Shown piece by piece: positions 38,409 through 52,549 of a stretch of DNA of 64,000 bases. The position numbers and the translations under genes were made by a program. Origin of the DNA: Channallabes apus (taxonomy: Eukaryota; Chordata; Actinopteri; Siluriformes; Clariidae); contig JAMASW010000048.1 of assembly GCA_030522415.1 (NCBI GenBank), forward strand, positions 46,001 to 110,000, written 5' to 3'. Below the pieces are notes generated by a model that saw nothing but the letters and a program-made list of their open reading frames with translations, searched no databases and was not told the DNA's origin. Within the stretch, counting starts at the first letter, position 1. Every line of letters starts with the position of its first letter.

Positions 38409-40349
38409 CTGCTATTATATACAGTAAATAGGTTCGTAAAAGGTACAATGTCTTCCGTTCATTCAGTTGCTTAAATCACAAAGAACTACCCCAACAAATA
38501 GCACTTACCAAATGATACAGACAGGTCAGAACCATTGTTAGGGTATCAAATGTGACCATCAAGCTAACTCTCTACTTCAGTCAATTTTCAATTACAAAAA
38601 TTACCAATAAGACATCAAAACTAGTAAAGAATTACATACCAGCTTTTGTAGAAATTCTTCATTGGGAATCAACCAACATCTACAGAAGAATTCCCAGAAG
38701 ACAGAAATGTCTAACACACCGATGAGACTGCCCCAAAGAGAAGCACTTATGAATCTGCTGTAAATCAGTGCTCCTGTTTGAAGTAATCTAATTGTGATTC
38801 CCGCTGAAAATACTCAATGTTGTCCAAAATTAAGCTGACTTATTAACTGCCAAAAAAGGACAGTTGTTTGATCAAGTCAACTCAAATCACATCAACAAAT
38901 AGCACTTACCAATTTATTCCAGAAGGTCAGCACCATTGTTAGGGTATCAGTTTTGACAATAAAACAGGTAGACTTCTTTATAGACCCTTTTGCCCTAATT
39001 CCCACTACATAATCTTAAAATTTACCTGTAGCCTTTTTCAAAAAGTTTGCCCTGATTCTTGACCAGTTTTTCATTCTGAAGAAACAGGCTTAGCAATGGT
39101 TCATTTAAATGCTCAGGGTCAGACCAAGACTTGAGGTGGTTCACAGTCCAACCCACACCATTCACACAATAGAAGTGATGATGGTCTATTACTCCATGGT
39201 CAACAACCATGGTGATTCACACATTGATGGCCAGTTATTACTCTTGATTGGATGTAGTTAAATTGTAGTTTCATTGTGGTATTTGCAAACTTGCTCCAGT
39301 ATAACTTACCAGGTTGATCATGCATTTTAATGTGGAATAGTTTAACCATATTTTACAAACTTGCAATATGCTGTTCACCCCTAGGCAAGCAGCATACCTG
39401 CAGATCCATACTTTGTCTTTTGCAGTGGAAATTCGTTGAAAGTTGCCCCAACTTTCTTGCACTTACAGTAAAAATGTAGTAAATGTGCAACAATTAGGGT
39501 AACATTCAGTGATACGATGTAGAACCCACTTTCAGTATGGTCACTTTCAGTCAATTCAGTAATGTTCAAAACTCAGATGATAATGCCCAAAAGAGGTGCA
39601 CATTAAATTCAGTGAAACATGTGCTAAAGTTTGAAGGAATCAAAACCCATTGTTTGTGCAAAGCATTTTCAGCCTGACTCTGTATAAGTTGTAAATTTTT
39701 CTTTAAGGTGCTTTAATCACTAAAAACTACCCCAACAAATAGCACTTACCAAATGATTCAGACAGGTCAGCACCATTGTTAGGGTATCAACTGTGATAAT
39801 GATGCCAACTGATTTCATTTTTATACATGAGTAGCCTACCAAAAAACAATGAGTACACAACCAAACCATGACAGCTTTTGTAGATAATTTTCGAAATCTG
39901 TCATGTACCAACATCTACAGATCAACTGAAGTAGTCAAAAAAAGGGTTCAGGAAGTGTGCCACACACGGATGAGACTGCCCCAAAGAGAAGCACTTATGA
40001 ATCTGCTGTAAATCAGTGCTCCTATTTGAAGTAATCTAATTGTGATTCCTATTGAAAATACTTTGTTGGAAAATGCTGTCCAATATTTCATAATTGAATC
40101 TGCAAATCCCTTGATCTACACTTGATTTGTGCAGTGGAAAGTCACTAAAGGTCACCCCAACTTGTTTGCACTTACACTGCAAATGAGGTAAATGTGTTAC
40201 AGTTAGGGTAACGCTCAGCAAATCAATGCAGGCCTCAGTCAAATGATGGTTCATATACAGACGAAATTGCCCCAAAGAGTAGCACTTATTGAATCTATGA
40301 AATCTGTGCTTCTGTTTGAAACAATCTCAATCTTTTGAAGCCATTTGGT
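38409..40349. repeat. HOR unit 21, full A-B-C1-C2-D (1941 bp)
   Basis: Near copy of unit 16, sharing TGTCTAACACACC, TTCCCGCTG and CACATCAAC. Confidence 0.85.
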
Positions 40350-42607
40350 TTGCTTTTATATACAGTAAATAGGTTCGTAAAAGGTACAATTTCTTCCGTT
40401 CATTCAGTTGCTTAAATCACAAAGAACTACCCCAACAAATAGCACTTACCAAATGATACAGACAGGTCAGAACCATTGTTAGGGTATCAAAGGTGACCAT
40501 CAAGCTAACTCTCTACTTCAATCAATTTTCAATTACAAAAATTACCAATAACAGATCAAAACTAGTAAAGAATTACATACCAGCTTTTGTAGAAATTCTT
40601 CATTGGGAATCGACCAACATCTACAGAAGAATTCCCAGAAGACAGAAATGTCCAACACTGCCCCAAAGAGAAGCACTTATGAATCTGCTGTAAATCAGTG
40701 CTCCTGTTTGAAGTAATCTAATTGTGATTCCTGTTGAAAATACTCAATGTTGTCCAAAATTAAACTTACTTATTAACTGCCAAAAAAGGACAGTTGTTTG
40801 ATCAAGCCAACTCAAATCACACCAACAAATAGCACTTACCAATATATTCCAGAAGGTCAGCACCATTGTTAGGGTATCAGTTTTGACAATAAAACATGTA
40901 GACTTCTTTATAGACCCTTTTGCCCTAATTCCCAGTACATAATCTTAAAATTTACCTGTAGCCTTTTTCAAAAAGTTTGCCCTGATTCTTGACCAGTTTT
41001 TCATTCTGAAGAAACAGGCTTAGCAATGGTTCATTTAAATGGTCAGGGTCAGACCAAGACTTGAGGTGGTTCACAGTCCAACCCACACCATTCACACAAT
41101 AGAAGTGATGATGGTCTATTACTCCATGGTCAACAACCATGGTGATTCACACATTGATGGCCAGTTATTACTCTTGATTGGATGTAGTTAAATTGTAGTT
41201 TCATTGTGGTATTTGCAAACTTGCTCCAGTATAACTTACCAGGTTGATCATGCATTTTAATGTGGAATAGTTTAACCATATTTTACAAACTTGCAATATG
41301 CTGTTCACCCCTAGGCAAGCAGCATGCCTGCAGATCCATACTTTGTCTTTTGCAGTGGAAATTCGTTGAAAGTTGCCCCAACTTGCTTGCACTTACAGTA
41401 AAAATGTAGTAAATGTGCAACAATTAGGGTAACATTCAGTGATACGATGTAGAACCCACTTTCAGTATGGTCACTTTCAGTCAATTGTGACCAGTTATTA
41501 CTCTTGATTGGATGTAGTTAAATTGTAGTTTCATTGTGGTATTTGCAAACTTGCTCCAGTATAACTTACCAGGTTGATCATGCATTTTAATGTGTAATAG
41601 TTTAACCATATTTTACAAACTTGCAATATGCTGTTCACCCCTAGGCAAGCAGCATACCTGCAGATCCATACTTTGTCTTTTGCAGTGGAAATTCGTTGAA
41701 AGTTGCCCCAACTTGCTTGCACTTACAGTAAAAATGTAGTAAATGTGCAACAATTAGGGTAACATTCAGTGATACGATGTAGAACCCACTTTCAGTATGG
41801 TCACTTTCAGTCAATTCAGTAATGTTCAAAACTCAGATGATACTGCCCAAAAGAGGTGCACATTAAATTCAGTGAAACATGTGCTAAAGTTTGAAGGAAT
41901 CAAAACCCATTGTTTGTGCAAAGCATTTTCAGCCTGACACTGTATAAGTTGTAAATTTTTCTTTAAGATGCTTTAATCACTAAAAACTACCCCAACAAAT
42001 AGCACTTACCAAATGATTCAGACAGGTCAGCACCATTGTTAGGGTATCAACTGTGATAATGATGCCAACTGATTTCATTTTTATACATGAGTAGCCTACC
42101 AAAAAACAATGAGTACACAACCAAACCATGACAGCTTTTGTAGATAATTTTCGAAATCTGTCATGTACCAACATCTACAGATCAACTGAAGTAGTCAAAA
42201 AAAGGGTTCAGGAAGTGGGCCACACGGATGAGACTGCCCCAAAGAGAAGCACTTATGAATCTGCTGTAAATCAGTGCTCCTATTTGAAGTAATCTAATTG
42301 TGATTCCTATTGAAAATACTTTGTTGGAAAATGCTGTCCAATATTTCATAATTGAATCTGCAAATCCCTTGATCTACACTTGATTTGTGCAGTGGAAAGT
42401 CACTAAAGGTCACCCCAACTTGTTTGCACTTACACTGCAAATGAGGTAAATGTGTTACAGTTAGGGTAACGCTCAGCAAATCAATGCAGGCCTCAGTCAA
42501 ATGATGGTTCATATACAGACGAAATTGCCCCAAAGAGTAGCACTTATTGAATCTATGAAATCTGTGCTTCTGTTTGAAACAATCTCAATCTTTTGAAGCC
42601 ATTTGGT
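40350..42607. repeat. HOR unit 22, A-B-C1-C1-C2-D (2258 bp)
   Basis: The only unit with two C1 modules side by side. The first C1 stops at CAGTCAATT near 41486 and the next C1 begins at GTGACCAGTTATTACTC. The join lies outside X and Y boxes. TGACCAG is otherwise typical of the second C1 of long units, while downstream variants (AATGTGTAATAG, GCATACC) match the C1 of unit 17, so the second C1 looks chimeric. The unit-start motif is TTGCTTTT. Confidence 0.85.
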
Positions 42608-45272
42608 CTGCTTTTATATACAGTAAATAGGTTCGTAAAAGGTACAATTTCTTCCGTTCATTCAGTTGCTTAAATCACAAAGAACTACCCCAACAAATAG
42701 CACTTACCAAATGATACAGACAGGTCAGAACCATTGTTAGGGTATCAAAGGTGACCATCAAGCTAACTCTCTACTTCAATCAATTTTCAATTACAAAAAT
42801 TACCAATAACAGATCAAAACTAGTAAAGAATTACATACCAGCTTTTGTAGAAATTCTTCATTGGGAATCGACCAACATCTACAGAAGAATTCCCAGAAGA
42901 CAGAAATGTCCAACACTGCCCCAAAGAGAAGCACTTATGAATCTGCTGTAAATCAGTGCTCCTGTTTGAAGTAATCTAATTGTGATTCCTGTTGAAAATA
43001 CTCAATGTTGTCCAAAATTAAACTTACTTATTAACTGCCAAAAAAGGACAGTTGTTTGATCAAGCCAACTCAAATCACACCAACAAATAGCACTTACCAA
43101 TATATTCCAGAAGGTCAGCACCATTGTTAGGGTATCAGTTTTGACAATAAAACATGTAGACTTCTTTATAGACCCTTTTGCCCTAATTCCCAGTACATAA
43201 TCTTAAAATTTACCTGTAGCCTTTTTCAAAAAGTTTGCCCTGATTCTTGACCAGTTTTTCATTCTGAAGAAACAGGCTTAGCAATGGTTCATTTAAATGC
43301 TCAGGGTCAGACCAAGACTTGAGGTGGTTCACAGTCCAACCCACACCATTCACACAATAGAAGTGATGATGGTCTATTACTCCATGGTCAACAACCATGG
43401 TGATTCACACATTGATGGCCAGTTATTACTCTTGATTGGATGTAGTTAAATTGTAGTTTCATTGTGGTATTTGCAAACTTGCTCCAGTATAACTTACCAG
43501 GTTGATCATGCATTTTAATGTGGAATAGTTTAACCATATTTTACAAACTTGCAATATGCTGTTCACCCCTAGGCAAGCAGCATGCCTGCAGATCCATACT
43601 TTGTCTTTTGCAGTGGAAATTCGTTGAAAGTTGCCCCAACTTGCTTGCACTTACAGTAAAAATGTAGTAAATGTGCAACAATTAGGGTAACATTCAGTGA
43701 TACGATGTAGAACCCACTTTCAGTATGGTCACTTTCAGTCAATTCAGTAATGTTCAAAACTCAGATGATACTGCCCAAAAGAGGTGCACATTAAATTCAG
43801 TGAAACATGTGCTAAAGTTTGAAGGAATCAAAACCCATTGTTTGTGCAAAGCATTTTCAGCCTGACTCTGTATAAGTTGTAAATTTTTCTTTAAGGTGCT
43901 TTAATCACTAAAAACTACCCCAACAAATAGCACTTACCAAATGATACAGACAGGTCAGAACCATTGTTAGGGTATCAAAGGTGACCATCAAGCTAACTCT
44001 CTACTTCAATCAATTTTCAATTACAAAAATTACCAATAACAGATCAAAACTAGTAAAGAATTACATACCAGCTTTTGTAGAAATTCTTCATTGGGAATCG
44101 ACCAACATCTACAGAAGAATTCCCAGAAGACAGAAATGTCCAACAATGGTCAACAACCATGGTGATTCACACATTGATGACCAGTTATTACTCTTGATTG
44201 GATGTAGTTAAATTGTAGTTTCATTGTGGTATTTGCAAACTTGCTCCAGTATAACTTACCAGGTTGATCATGCATTTTAATGTGGAATAGTTTAACCATA
44301 TTTTACAAACTTGCAATATGCTGTTCACCCCTAGGCAAGCAGCATGCCTGCAGATCCATACTTTGTCTTTTGCAGTGGAAATTCGTTGAAAGTTGCCCCA
44401 ACTTGCTTGCACTTACAGTAAAAATGTAGTAAATGTGCAACAATTAGGGTAACATTCAGTGATACGATGTAGAACCCACTTAATTCAGTAATGTTCAAAA
44501 CTCAGATGATACTGCACAAAAGAGGTGCACATTAAATTCAGTGAAACATGTGCTAAAGTTTGAAGGAATCAAAACCCATTGTTTGTGCAAAGCATTTTCA
44601 GCCTGACTCTGTATAAGTTGTAAATTTTTCTTTAAGGTGCTTAAATCACTAAAAACTACCCCAACAAATAGCACTTACCAAATGATTCAGACAGGTCAGC
44701 ACCATTGTTAGGGTATCAACTGTGATGATGCCAACTGATTTCATTTTTATACATGAGTAGCCTACCAAAAAACAATGAGTACACAACCAAACCATGCCAG
44801 CTTTTGTAGATAATTTTCGAAATCTGTCATGTACCAACATCTACAGATCAACTGAAGTAGTCAAAAAAAAGGTTCAGGAAGTGTGCCACACGGATGAGAC
44901 TGCCCCAAAGAGAAGCACTTATGAATCTGCTGTAAATCAGTGCTCCTATTTGAAGTAATCTAATTGTGATTCCTATTGAAAATACTTTGTTGGGAAATGC
45001 TGTCCAATATTTCATAATTGAATTTGCAAATCCCTTGATCTACACTTGATTTGTGCAGTGGAAAGTCACTAAAGGTCGCCCCAACTTGTTTGCACTTACA
45101 CTGCAAATGAGGTAAATGTGTTACAGTTAGGGTAACGCTCAGCAAATCAATGCAGGCCTCAGTCAAATGATGGTTCATATACAGACGAAATTGCCCCAAA
45201 GAGTAGCACTTATTGAATCTATGAAATCTGTGCTTCTGTTTGAAATCTCAATCTTTTGAAGCCATTTGAACT
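42608..45272. repeat. HOR unit 23, long A-B-C1-A'-C1-C2-D (2665 bp)
   Basis: Same module order as unit 10. C2 and D carry the linked GTGATGATG, TTGGGAAATG, GAATTTGCAA and GAAATCTC set. Near copy of unit 26 at offset 7277. Confidence 0.85.
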
Positions 45273-47213
45273 CTGCTATTATATACAGTAAATAGGTTCG
45301 TAAAAGGTACAATGTCTTCCGTTCATTCAGTTGCTTAAATCACAAAGAACTACCCCAACAAATAGCACTTACCAAATGATACAGACAGGTCAGAACCATT
45401 GTTAGGGTATCAAATGTGACCATCAAGCTAACTCTCTACTTCAGTCAATTTTCAATTACAAAAATTACCAATAAGACATCAAAACTAGTAAAGAATTACA
45501 TACCAGCTTTTGTAGAAATTCTTCATTGGGAATCGGCCAACATCTACAGAAGAATTCCCAGAAGACAGAAATGCCCAACACACCGATGAGACTGCCCCAA
45601 AGAGAAGCACTTATGAATCTGCTGTAAATCAGTGCTCCTGTTTGAAGTAATCTAATTGTGATTCCTGTTGAAAATACTCAATGTTGTCCAAAATTAAACT
45701 TACTTATTAACTGCCAAAAAAGGACACTTGTTTGATCAAGCCAACTCAAATCACACCAACAAATAGCACTTACCAATTTATTCCAGAAGGTCAGCACCAT
45801 TGTTAGGGTATCAGTTTTGACAATAAAACATGTAGACTTCTTTATAGACCCTTTTGCCCTAATTCCCACTACATAATCTTAAAATTTACCTGTAGCCTTT
45901 TTCAAAAAGTTTGCCCTGATTCTTGACCAGTTTTTCATTCTGAAGAAACAGGCTTAGCAATGGTTCATTTAAATGCTCAGGGTCAGACCAAGACTTGAGG
46001 TGGTTCACAGTCCAACCCACACCATTCACACAATAGAAGTGATGATGGTCTATTACTCCATGGTCAACAACCATGGTGATTCACACATTGATGGCCAGTT
46101 ATTACTCTTGATTGGATGTAGTTAAATTGTAGTTTCATTGTGGTATTTGCAAACTTGCTCCAGTATAACTTACCAGGTTGATCATGCATTTTAATGTGGA
46201 ATAGTTTAACCATATTTTACAAACTTGCAATATGCTGTTCACCCCTAGGCAAGCAGCATACCTGCAGATCCATACTTTGTCTTTTGCAGTGGAAATTCGT
46301 TGAAAGTTGCCCCAACTTGCTTGCACTTACAGTAAAAATGTAGTAAATGTGCAACAATTAGGGTAACATTCAGTGATACGATGTAGAACCCACTTTCAGT
46401 ATGGTCACTTTCAGTCAATTCAGTAATGTTCAAAACTCAGATGATACTGCCCAAAAGAGGTGCACATTAAATTCAGTGAAACATGTGCTAAAGTTTGAAG
46501 GAATCAAAACCCATTGTTTGTGCAAAGCATTTTCAGCCTGACACTGTATAAGTTGTAAATTTTTCTTTAAGATGCTTTAATCACTAAAAACTACCCCAAC
46601 AAATAGCACTTACCAAATGATTCAGACAGGTCAGCACCATTGTTAGGGTATCAACTGTGATAATGATGCCAACTGATTTCATTTTTATACATGAGTAGCC
46701 TACCAAAAAACAATGAGTACACAACCAAACCATGACAGCTTTTGTAGATAATTTTCGAAATCTGTCATGTACCAACATCTACAGATCAACTGAAGTAGTC
46801 AAAAAAAGGGTTCAGGAAGTGTGCCACACACGGATGAGACTGCCCCAAAGAGAAGCACTTATGAATCTGCTGTAAATCAGTGCTCCTATTTGAAGTAATC
46901 TAATTGTGATTCCTATTGAAAATACTTTGTTGGAAAATGCTGTCCAATATTTCATAATTGAATCTGCAAATCCCTTGATCTACACTTGATTTGTGCAGTG
47001 GAAAGTCACTAAAGGTCACCCCAACTTGTTTGCACTTACACTGCAAATGAGGTAAATGTGTTACAGTTAGGGTAACGCTCAGCAAATCAATGCAGGCCTC
47101 AGTCAAATGATGGTTCATATACAGACGAAATTGCCCCAAAGAGTAGCACTTATTGAATCTATGAAATCTGTGCTTCTGTTTGAAACAATCTCAATCTTTT
47201 GAAGCCATTTGGT
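45273..47213. repeat. HOR unit 24, full A-B-C1-C2-D (1941 bp)
   Basis: Full unit matching unit 27 at offset 7277 up to the end of C2. There it has CACACACGG where unit 27 has CACACGG, so the offset becomes 7275. Confidence 0.85.
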
Positions 47214-49884
47214 CTGCTTTTATATACAGTAAATAGGTTCGTAAAAGGTACAATTTCTTCCGTTCATTCAGTTGCTTAAATCACAAAGAACTACCCCAAC
47301 AAATAGCACTTACCAAATGATACAGACAGGTCAGAACCATTGTTAGGGTATCAAAGGTGACCATCAAGCTAACTCTCTACTTCAATCAATTTTCAATTAC
47401 AAAAATTACCAATAACAGATCAAAACTAGTAAAGAATTACATACCAGCTTTTGTAGAAATTCTTCATTGGGAATCGACCAACATCTACAGAAGAATTCCC
47501 AGAAGACAGAAATGTCCAACACTGCCCCAAAGAGAAGCACTTATGAATCTGCTGTAAATCAGTGCTCCTGTTTGAAGTAATCTAATTGTGATTCCTGTTG
47601 AAAATACTCAATGTTGTCCAAAATTAAACTTACTTATTAACTGCCAAAAAAGGACAGTTGTTTGATCAAGCCAACTCAAATCACACCAACAAATAGCACT
47701 TACCAATATATTCCAGAAGGTCAGCACCATTGTTAGGGTATCAGTTTTGACAATAAAACATGTAGACTTCTTTATAGACCCTTTTGCCCTAATTCCCAGT
47801 ACATAATCTTAAAATTTACCTGTAGCCTTTTTCAAAAAGTTTGCCCTGATTCTTGACCAGTTTTTCATTCTGAAGAAACAGGCTTAGCAATGGTTCATTT
47901 AAATGCTCAGGGTCAGACCAAGACTTGAGGTGGTTCACAGTCCAACCCACACCATTCACACAATAGAAGTGATGATGGTCTATTACTCCATGGTCAACAA
48001 CCATGGTGATTCACACATTGATGGCCAGTTATTACTCTTGATTGGATGTAGTTAAATTGTAGTTTCATTGTGGTCTTTGCAAACTTGCTCCAGTATAACT
48101 TACCAGGTTGATCATGCATTTTAATGTGGAATAGTTTAACCATATTTTACAAACTTGCAATATGCTGTTCACCCCTAGGCAAGCAGCATGCCTGCAGATC
48201 CATACTTTGTCTTTTGCAGTGGAAATTCGTTGAAAGTTGCCCCAACTTGCTTGCACTTACAGTAAAAATGTAGTAAATGTGCAACAATTAGGGTAACATT
48301 CAGTGATACGATGTAGAACCCACTTTCAGTATGGTCACTTTCAGTCAATTCAGTAATGTTCAAAACTCAGATGATACTGCCCAAAAGAGGTGCACATTAA
48401 ATTCAGTGAAACATGTGCTAAAGTTTGAAGGAATCAAAACCCATTGTTTGTGCAAAGCATTTTCAGCCTGACTCTGTATAAGTTGTAAATTTTTCTTTAA
48501 GGTGCTTTAATCACTAAAAACTACCCCAACAAATAGCACTTACCAAATGATACAGACAGGTCAGAACCATTGTTAGGGTATCAAAGGTGACCATCAAGCT
48601 AACTCTCTACTTCAATCAATTTTCAATTACAAAAATTACCAATAACAGATCAAAACTAGTAAAGAATTACATACCAGCTTTTGTAGAAATTCTTCATTGG
48701 GAATCGACCAACATCTACAGAAGAATTCCCAGAAGACAGAAATGTCCAACAATGGTCAACAACCATGGTGATTCACACATTGATGACCAGTTATTACTCT
48801 TGATTGGATGTAGTTAAATTGTAGTTTCATTGTGGTATTTGCAAACTTGCTCCAGTATAACTTACCAGGTTGATCATGCATTTTAATGTGGAATAGTTTA
48901 ACCATATTTTACAAACTTGCAATATGCTGTTCACCCCTAGGCAAGCAGCATGCCTGCAGATCCATACTTTGTCTTTTGCAGTGGAAATTCGTTGAAAGTT
49001 GCCCCAACTTGCTTGCACTTACAGTAAAAATGTAGTAAATGTGCAACAATTAGGGTAACATTCAGTGATACGATGTAGAACCCACTTAATTCAGTAATGT
49101 TCAAAACTCAGATGATACTGCACAAAAGAGGTGCACATTAAATTCAGTGAAACATGTGCTAAAGTTTGAAGGAATCAAAACCCATTGTTTGTGCAAAGCA
49201 TTTTCAGCCTGACTCTGTATAAGTTGTAAATTTTTCTTTAAGGTGCTTTAATCACTAAAAACTACCCCAACAAATAGCACTTACCAAATGATTCAGACAG
49301 GTCAGCACCATTGTTAGGTTATCAACTGTGATAATGATGCCAACTGATTTCATTTTTATACATGAGTAGCCTACCAAAAAACAATGAGTACACAACCAAA
49401 CCATGACAGCTTTTGTAGATAATTTTCGAAATCTGTCATGTACCAACATCTACAGATCAACTGAAGTAGTCAAAAAAAGGGTTCAGGAAGTGTGCCACAC
49501 ACGGATGAGACTGCCCCAAAGAGAAGCACTTATGAATCTGCTGTAAATCAGTGCTCCTATTTGAAGTAATCTAATTGTGATTCCTATTGAAAATACTTTG
49601 TTGGAAAATGCTGTCCAATATTTCATAATTGAATCTGCAAATCCCTTGATCTACACTTGATTTGTGCAGTGGAAAGTCACTAAAGGTCACCCCAACTTGT
49701 TTGCACTTACACTGCAAATGAGGTAAATGTGTTACAGTTAGGGTAACGCTCAGCAAATCAATGCAGGCCTCAGTCAAATGATGGTTCATATACAGACGAA
49801 ATTGCCCCAAAGAGTAGCACTTATTGAATCTATGAAATCTGTGCTTCTGTTTGAAACAATCTCAATCTTTTGAAGCCATTTGGT
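47214..49884. repeat. HOR unit 25, long A-B-C1-A'-C1-C2-D (2671 bp)
   Basis: Long unit carrying GTGGTCTTTGC in its first C1, a variant found elsewhere only in unit 31 (offset 13020). C2 has GTTAGGTTATC, a rare break in the TTAGGGTA core. Confidence 0.85.
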
Positions 49885-52549
49885 CTGCTTTTATATACAG
49901 TAAATAGGTTCGTAAAAGGTACAATTTCTTCCGTTCATTCAGTTGCTTAAATCACAAAGAACTACCCCAACAAATAGCACTTACCAAATGATACAGACAG
50001 GTCAGAACCATTGTTAGGGTATCAAAGGTGACCATCAAGCTAACTCTCTACTTCAATCAATTTTCAATTACAAAAATTACCAATAACAGATCAAAACTAG
50101 TAAAGAATTACATACCAGCTTTTGTAGAAATTCTTCATTGGGAATCGACCAACATCTACAGAAGAATTCCCAGAAGACAGAAATGTCCAACACTGCCCCA
50201 AAGAGAAGCACTTATGAATCTGCTGTAAATCAGTGCTCCTGTTTGAAGTAATCTAATTGTGATTCCTGTTGAAAATACTCAATGTTGTCCAAAATTAAAC
50301 TTACTTATTAACTGCCAAAAAAGGACAGTTGTTTGATCAAGCCAACTCAAATCACAGCAACAAATAGCACTTACCAATATATTCCAGAAGGTCAGCACCA
50401 TTGTTAGGGTATCAGTTTTGACAATAAAACATGTAGACTTCTTTATAGACCCTTTTGCCCTAATTCCCAGTACATAATCTTAAAATTTACCTGTAGCCTT
50501 TTTCAAAAAGTTTGCCCTGATTCTTGACCAGTTTTTCATTCTGAAGAAACAGGCTTAGCAATGGTTCATTTAAATGCTCAGGGTCAGACCAAGACTTGAG
50601 GTGGTTCACAGTCCAACCCACACCATTCACACAATAGAAGTGATGATGGTCTATTACTCCATGGTCAACAACCATGGTGATTCACACATTGATGGCCAGT
50701 TATTACTCTTGATTGGATGTAGTTAAATTGTAGTTTCATTGTGGTATTTGCAAACTTGCTCCAGTATAACTTACCAGGTTGATCATGCATTTTAATGTGG
50801 AATAGTTTAACCATATTTTACAAACTTGCAATATGCTGTTCACCCCTAGGCAAGCAGCATGCCTGCAGATCCATACTTTGTCTTTTGCAGTGGAAATTCG
50901 TTGAAAGTTGCCCCAACTTGCTTGCACTTACAGTAAAAATGTAGTAAATGTGCAACAATTAGGGTAACATTCAGTGATACGATGTAGAACCCACTTTCAG
51001 TATGGTCACTTTCAGTCAATTCAGTAATGTTCAAAACTCAGATGATACTGCCCAAAAGAGGTGCACATTAAATTCAGTGAAACATGTGCTAAAGTTTGAA
51101 GGAATCAAAACCCATTGTTTGTGCAAAGCATTTTCAGCCTGACTCTGTATAAGTTGTAAATTTTTCTTTAAGGTGCTTTAATCACTAAAAACTACCCCAA
51201 CAAATAGCACTTACCAAATGATACAGACAGGTCAGAACCATTGTTAGGGTATCAAAGGTGACCATCAAGCTAACTCTCTACTTCAATCAATTTTCAATTA
51301 CAAAAATTACCAATAACAGATCAAAACTAGTAAAGAATTACATACCAGCTTTTGTAGAAATTCTTCATTGGGAATCGACCAACATCTACAGAAGAATTCC
51401 CAGAAGACAGAAATGTCCAACAATGGTCAACAACCATGGTGATTCACACATTGATGACCAGTTATTACTCTTGATTGGATGTAGTTAAATTGTAGTTTCA
51501 TTGTGGTATTTGCAAACTTGCTCCAGTATAACTTACCAGGTTGATCATGCATTTTAATGTGGAATAGTTTAACCATATTTTACAAACTTGCAATATGCTG
51601 TTCACCCCTAGGCAAGCAGCATGCCTGCAGATCCATACTTTGTCTTTTGCAGTGGAAATTCGTTGAAAGTTGCCCCAACTTGCTTGCACTTACAGTAAAA
51701 ATGTAGTAAATGTGCAACAATTAGGGTAACATTCAGTGATACGATGTAGAACCCACTTAATTCAGTAATGTTCAAAACTCAGATGATACTGCACAAAAGA
51801 GGTGCACATTAAATTCAGTGAAACATGTGCTAAAGTTTGAAGGAATCAAAACCCATTGTTTGTGCAAAGCATTTTCAGCCTGACTCTGTATAAGTTGTAA
51901 ATTTTTCTTTAAGGTGCTTAAATCACTAAAAACTACCCCAACAAATAGCACTTACCAAATGATTCAGACAGGTCAGCACCATTGTTAGGGTATCAACTGT
52001 GATGATGCCAACTGATTTCATTTTTATACATGAGTAGCCTACCAAAAAACAATGAGTACACAACCAAACCATGCCAGCTTTTGTAGATAATTTTCGAAAT
52101 CTGTCATGTACCAACATCTACAGATCAACTGAAGTAGTCAAAAAAAAGGTTCAGGAAGTGTGCCACACGGATGAGACTGCCCCAAAGAGAAGCACTTATG
52201 AATCTGCTGTAAATCAGTGCTCCTATTTGAAGTAATCTAATTGTGATTCCTATTGAAAATACTTTGTTGGGAAATGCTGTCCAATATTTCATAATTGAAT
52301 TTGCAAATCCCTTGATCTACACTTGATTTGTGCAGTGGAAAGTCACTAAAGGTCGCCCCAACTTGTTTGCACTTACACTGCAAATGAGGTAAATGTGTTA
52401 CAGTTAGGGTAACGCTCAGCAAATCAATGCAGGCCTCAGTCAAATGATGGTTCATATACAGACGAAATTGCCCCAAAGAGTAGCACTTATTGAATCTATG
52501 AAATCTGTGCTTCTGTTTGAAATCTCAATCTTTTGAAGCCATTTGAACT
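49885..52549. repeat. HOR unit 26, long A-B-C1-A'-C1-C2-D (2665 bp)
   Basis: Near copy of unit 23, with a private CACAGCAACAAAT in the B X box. Confidence 0.85.
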
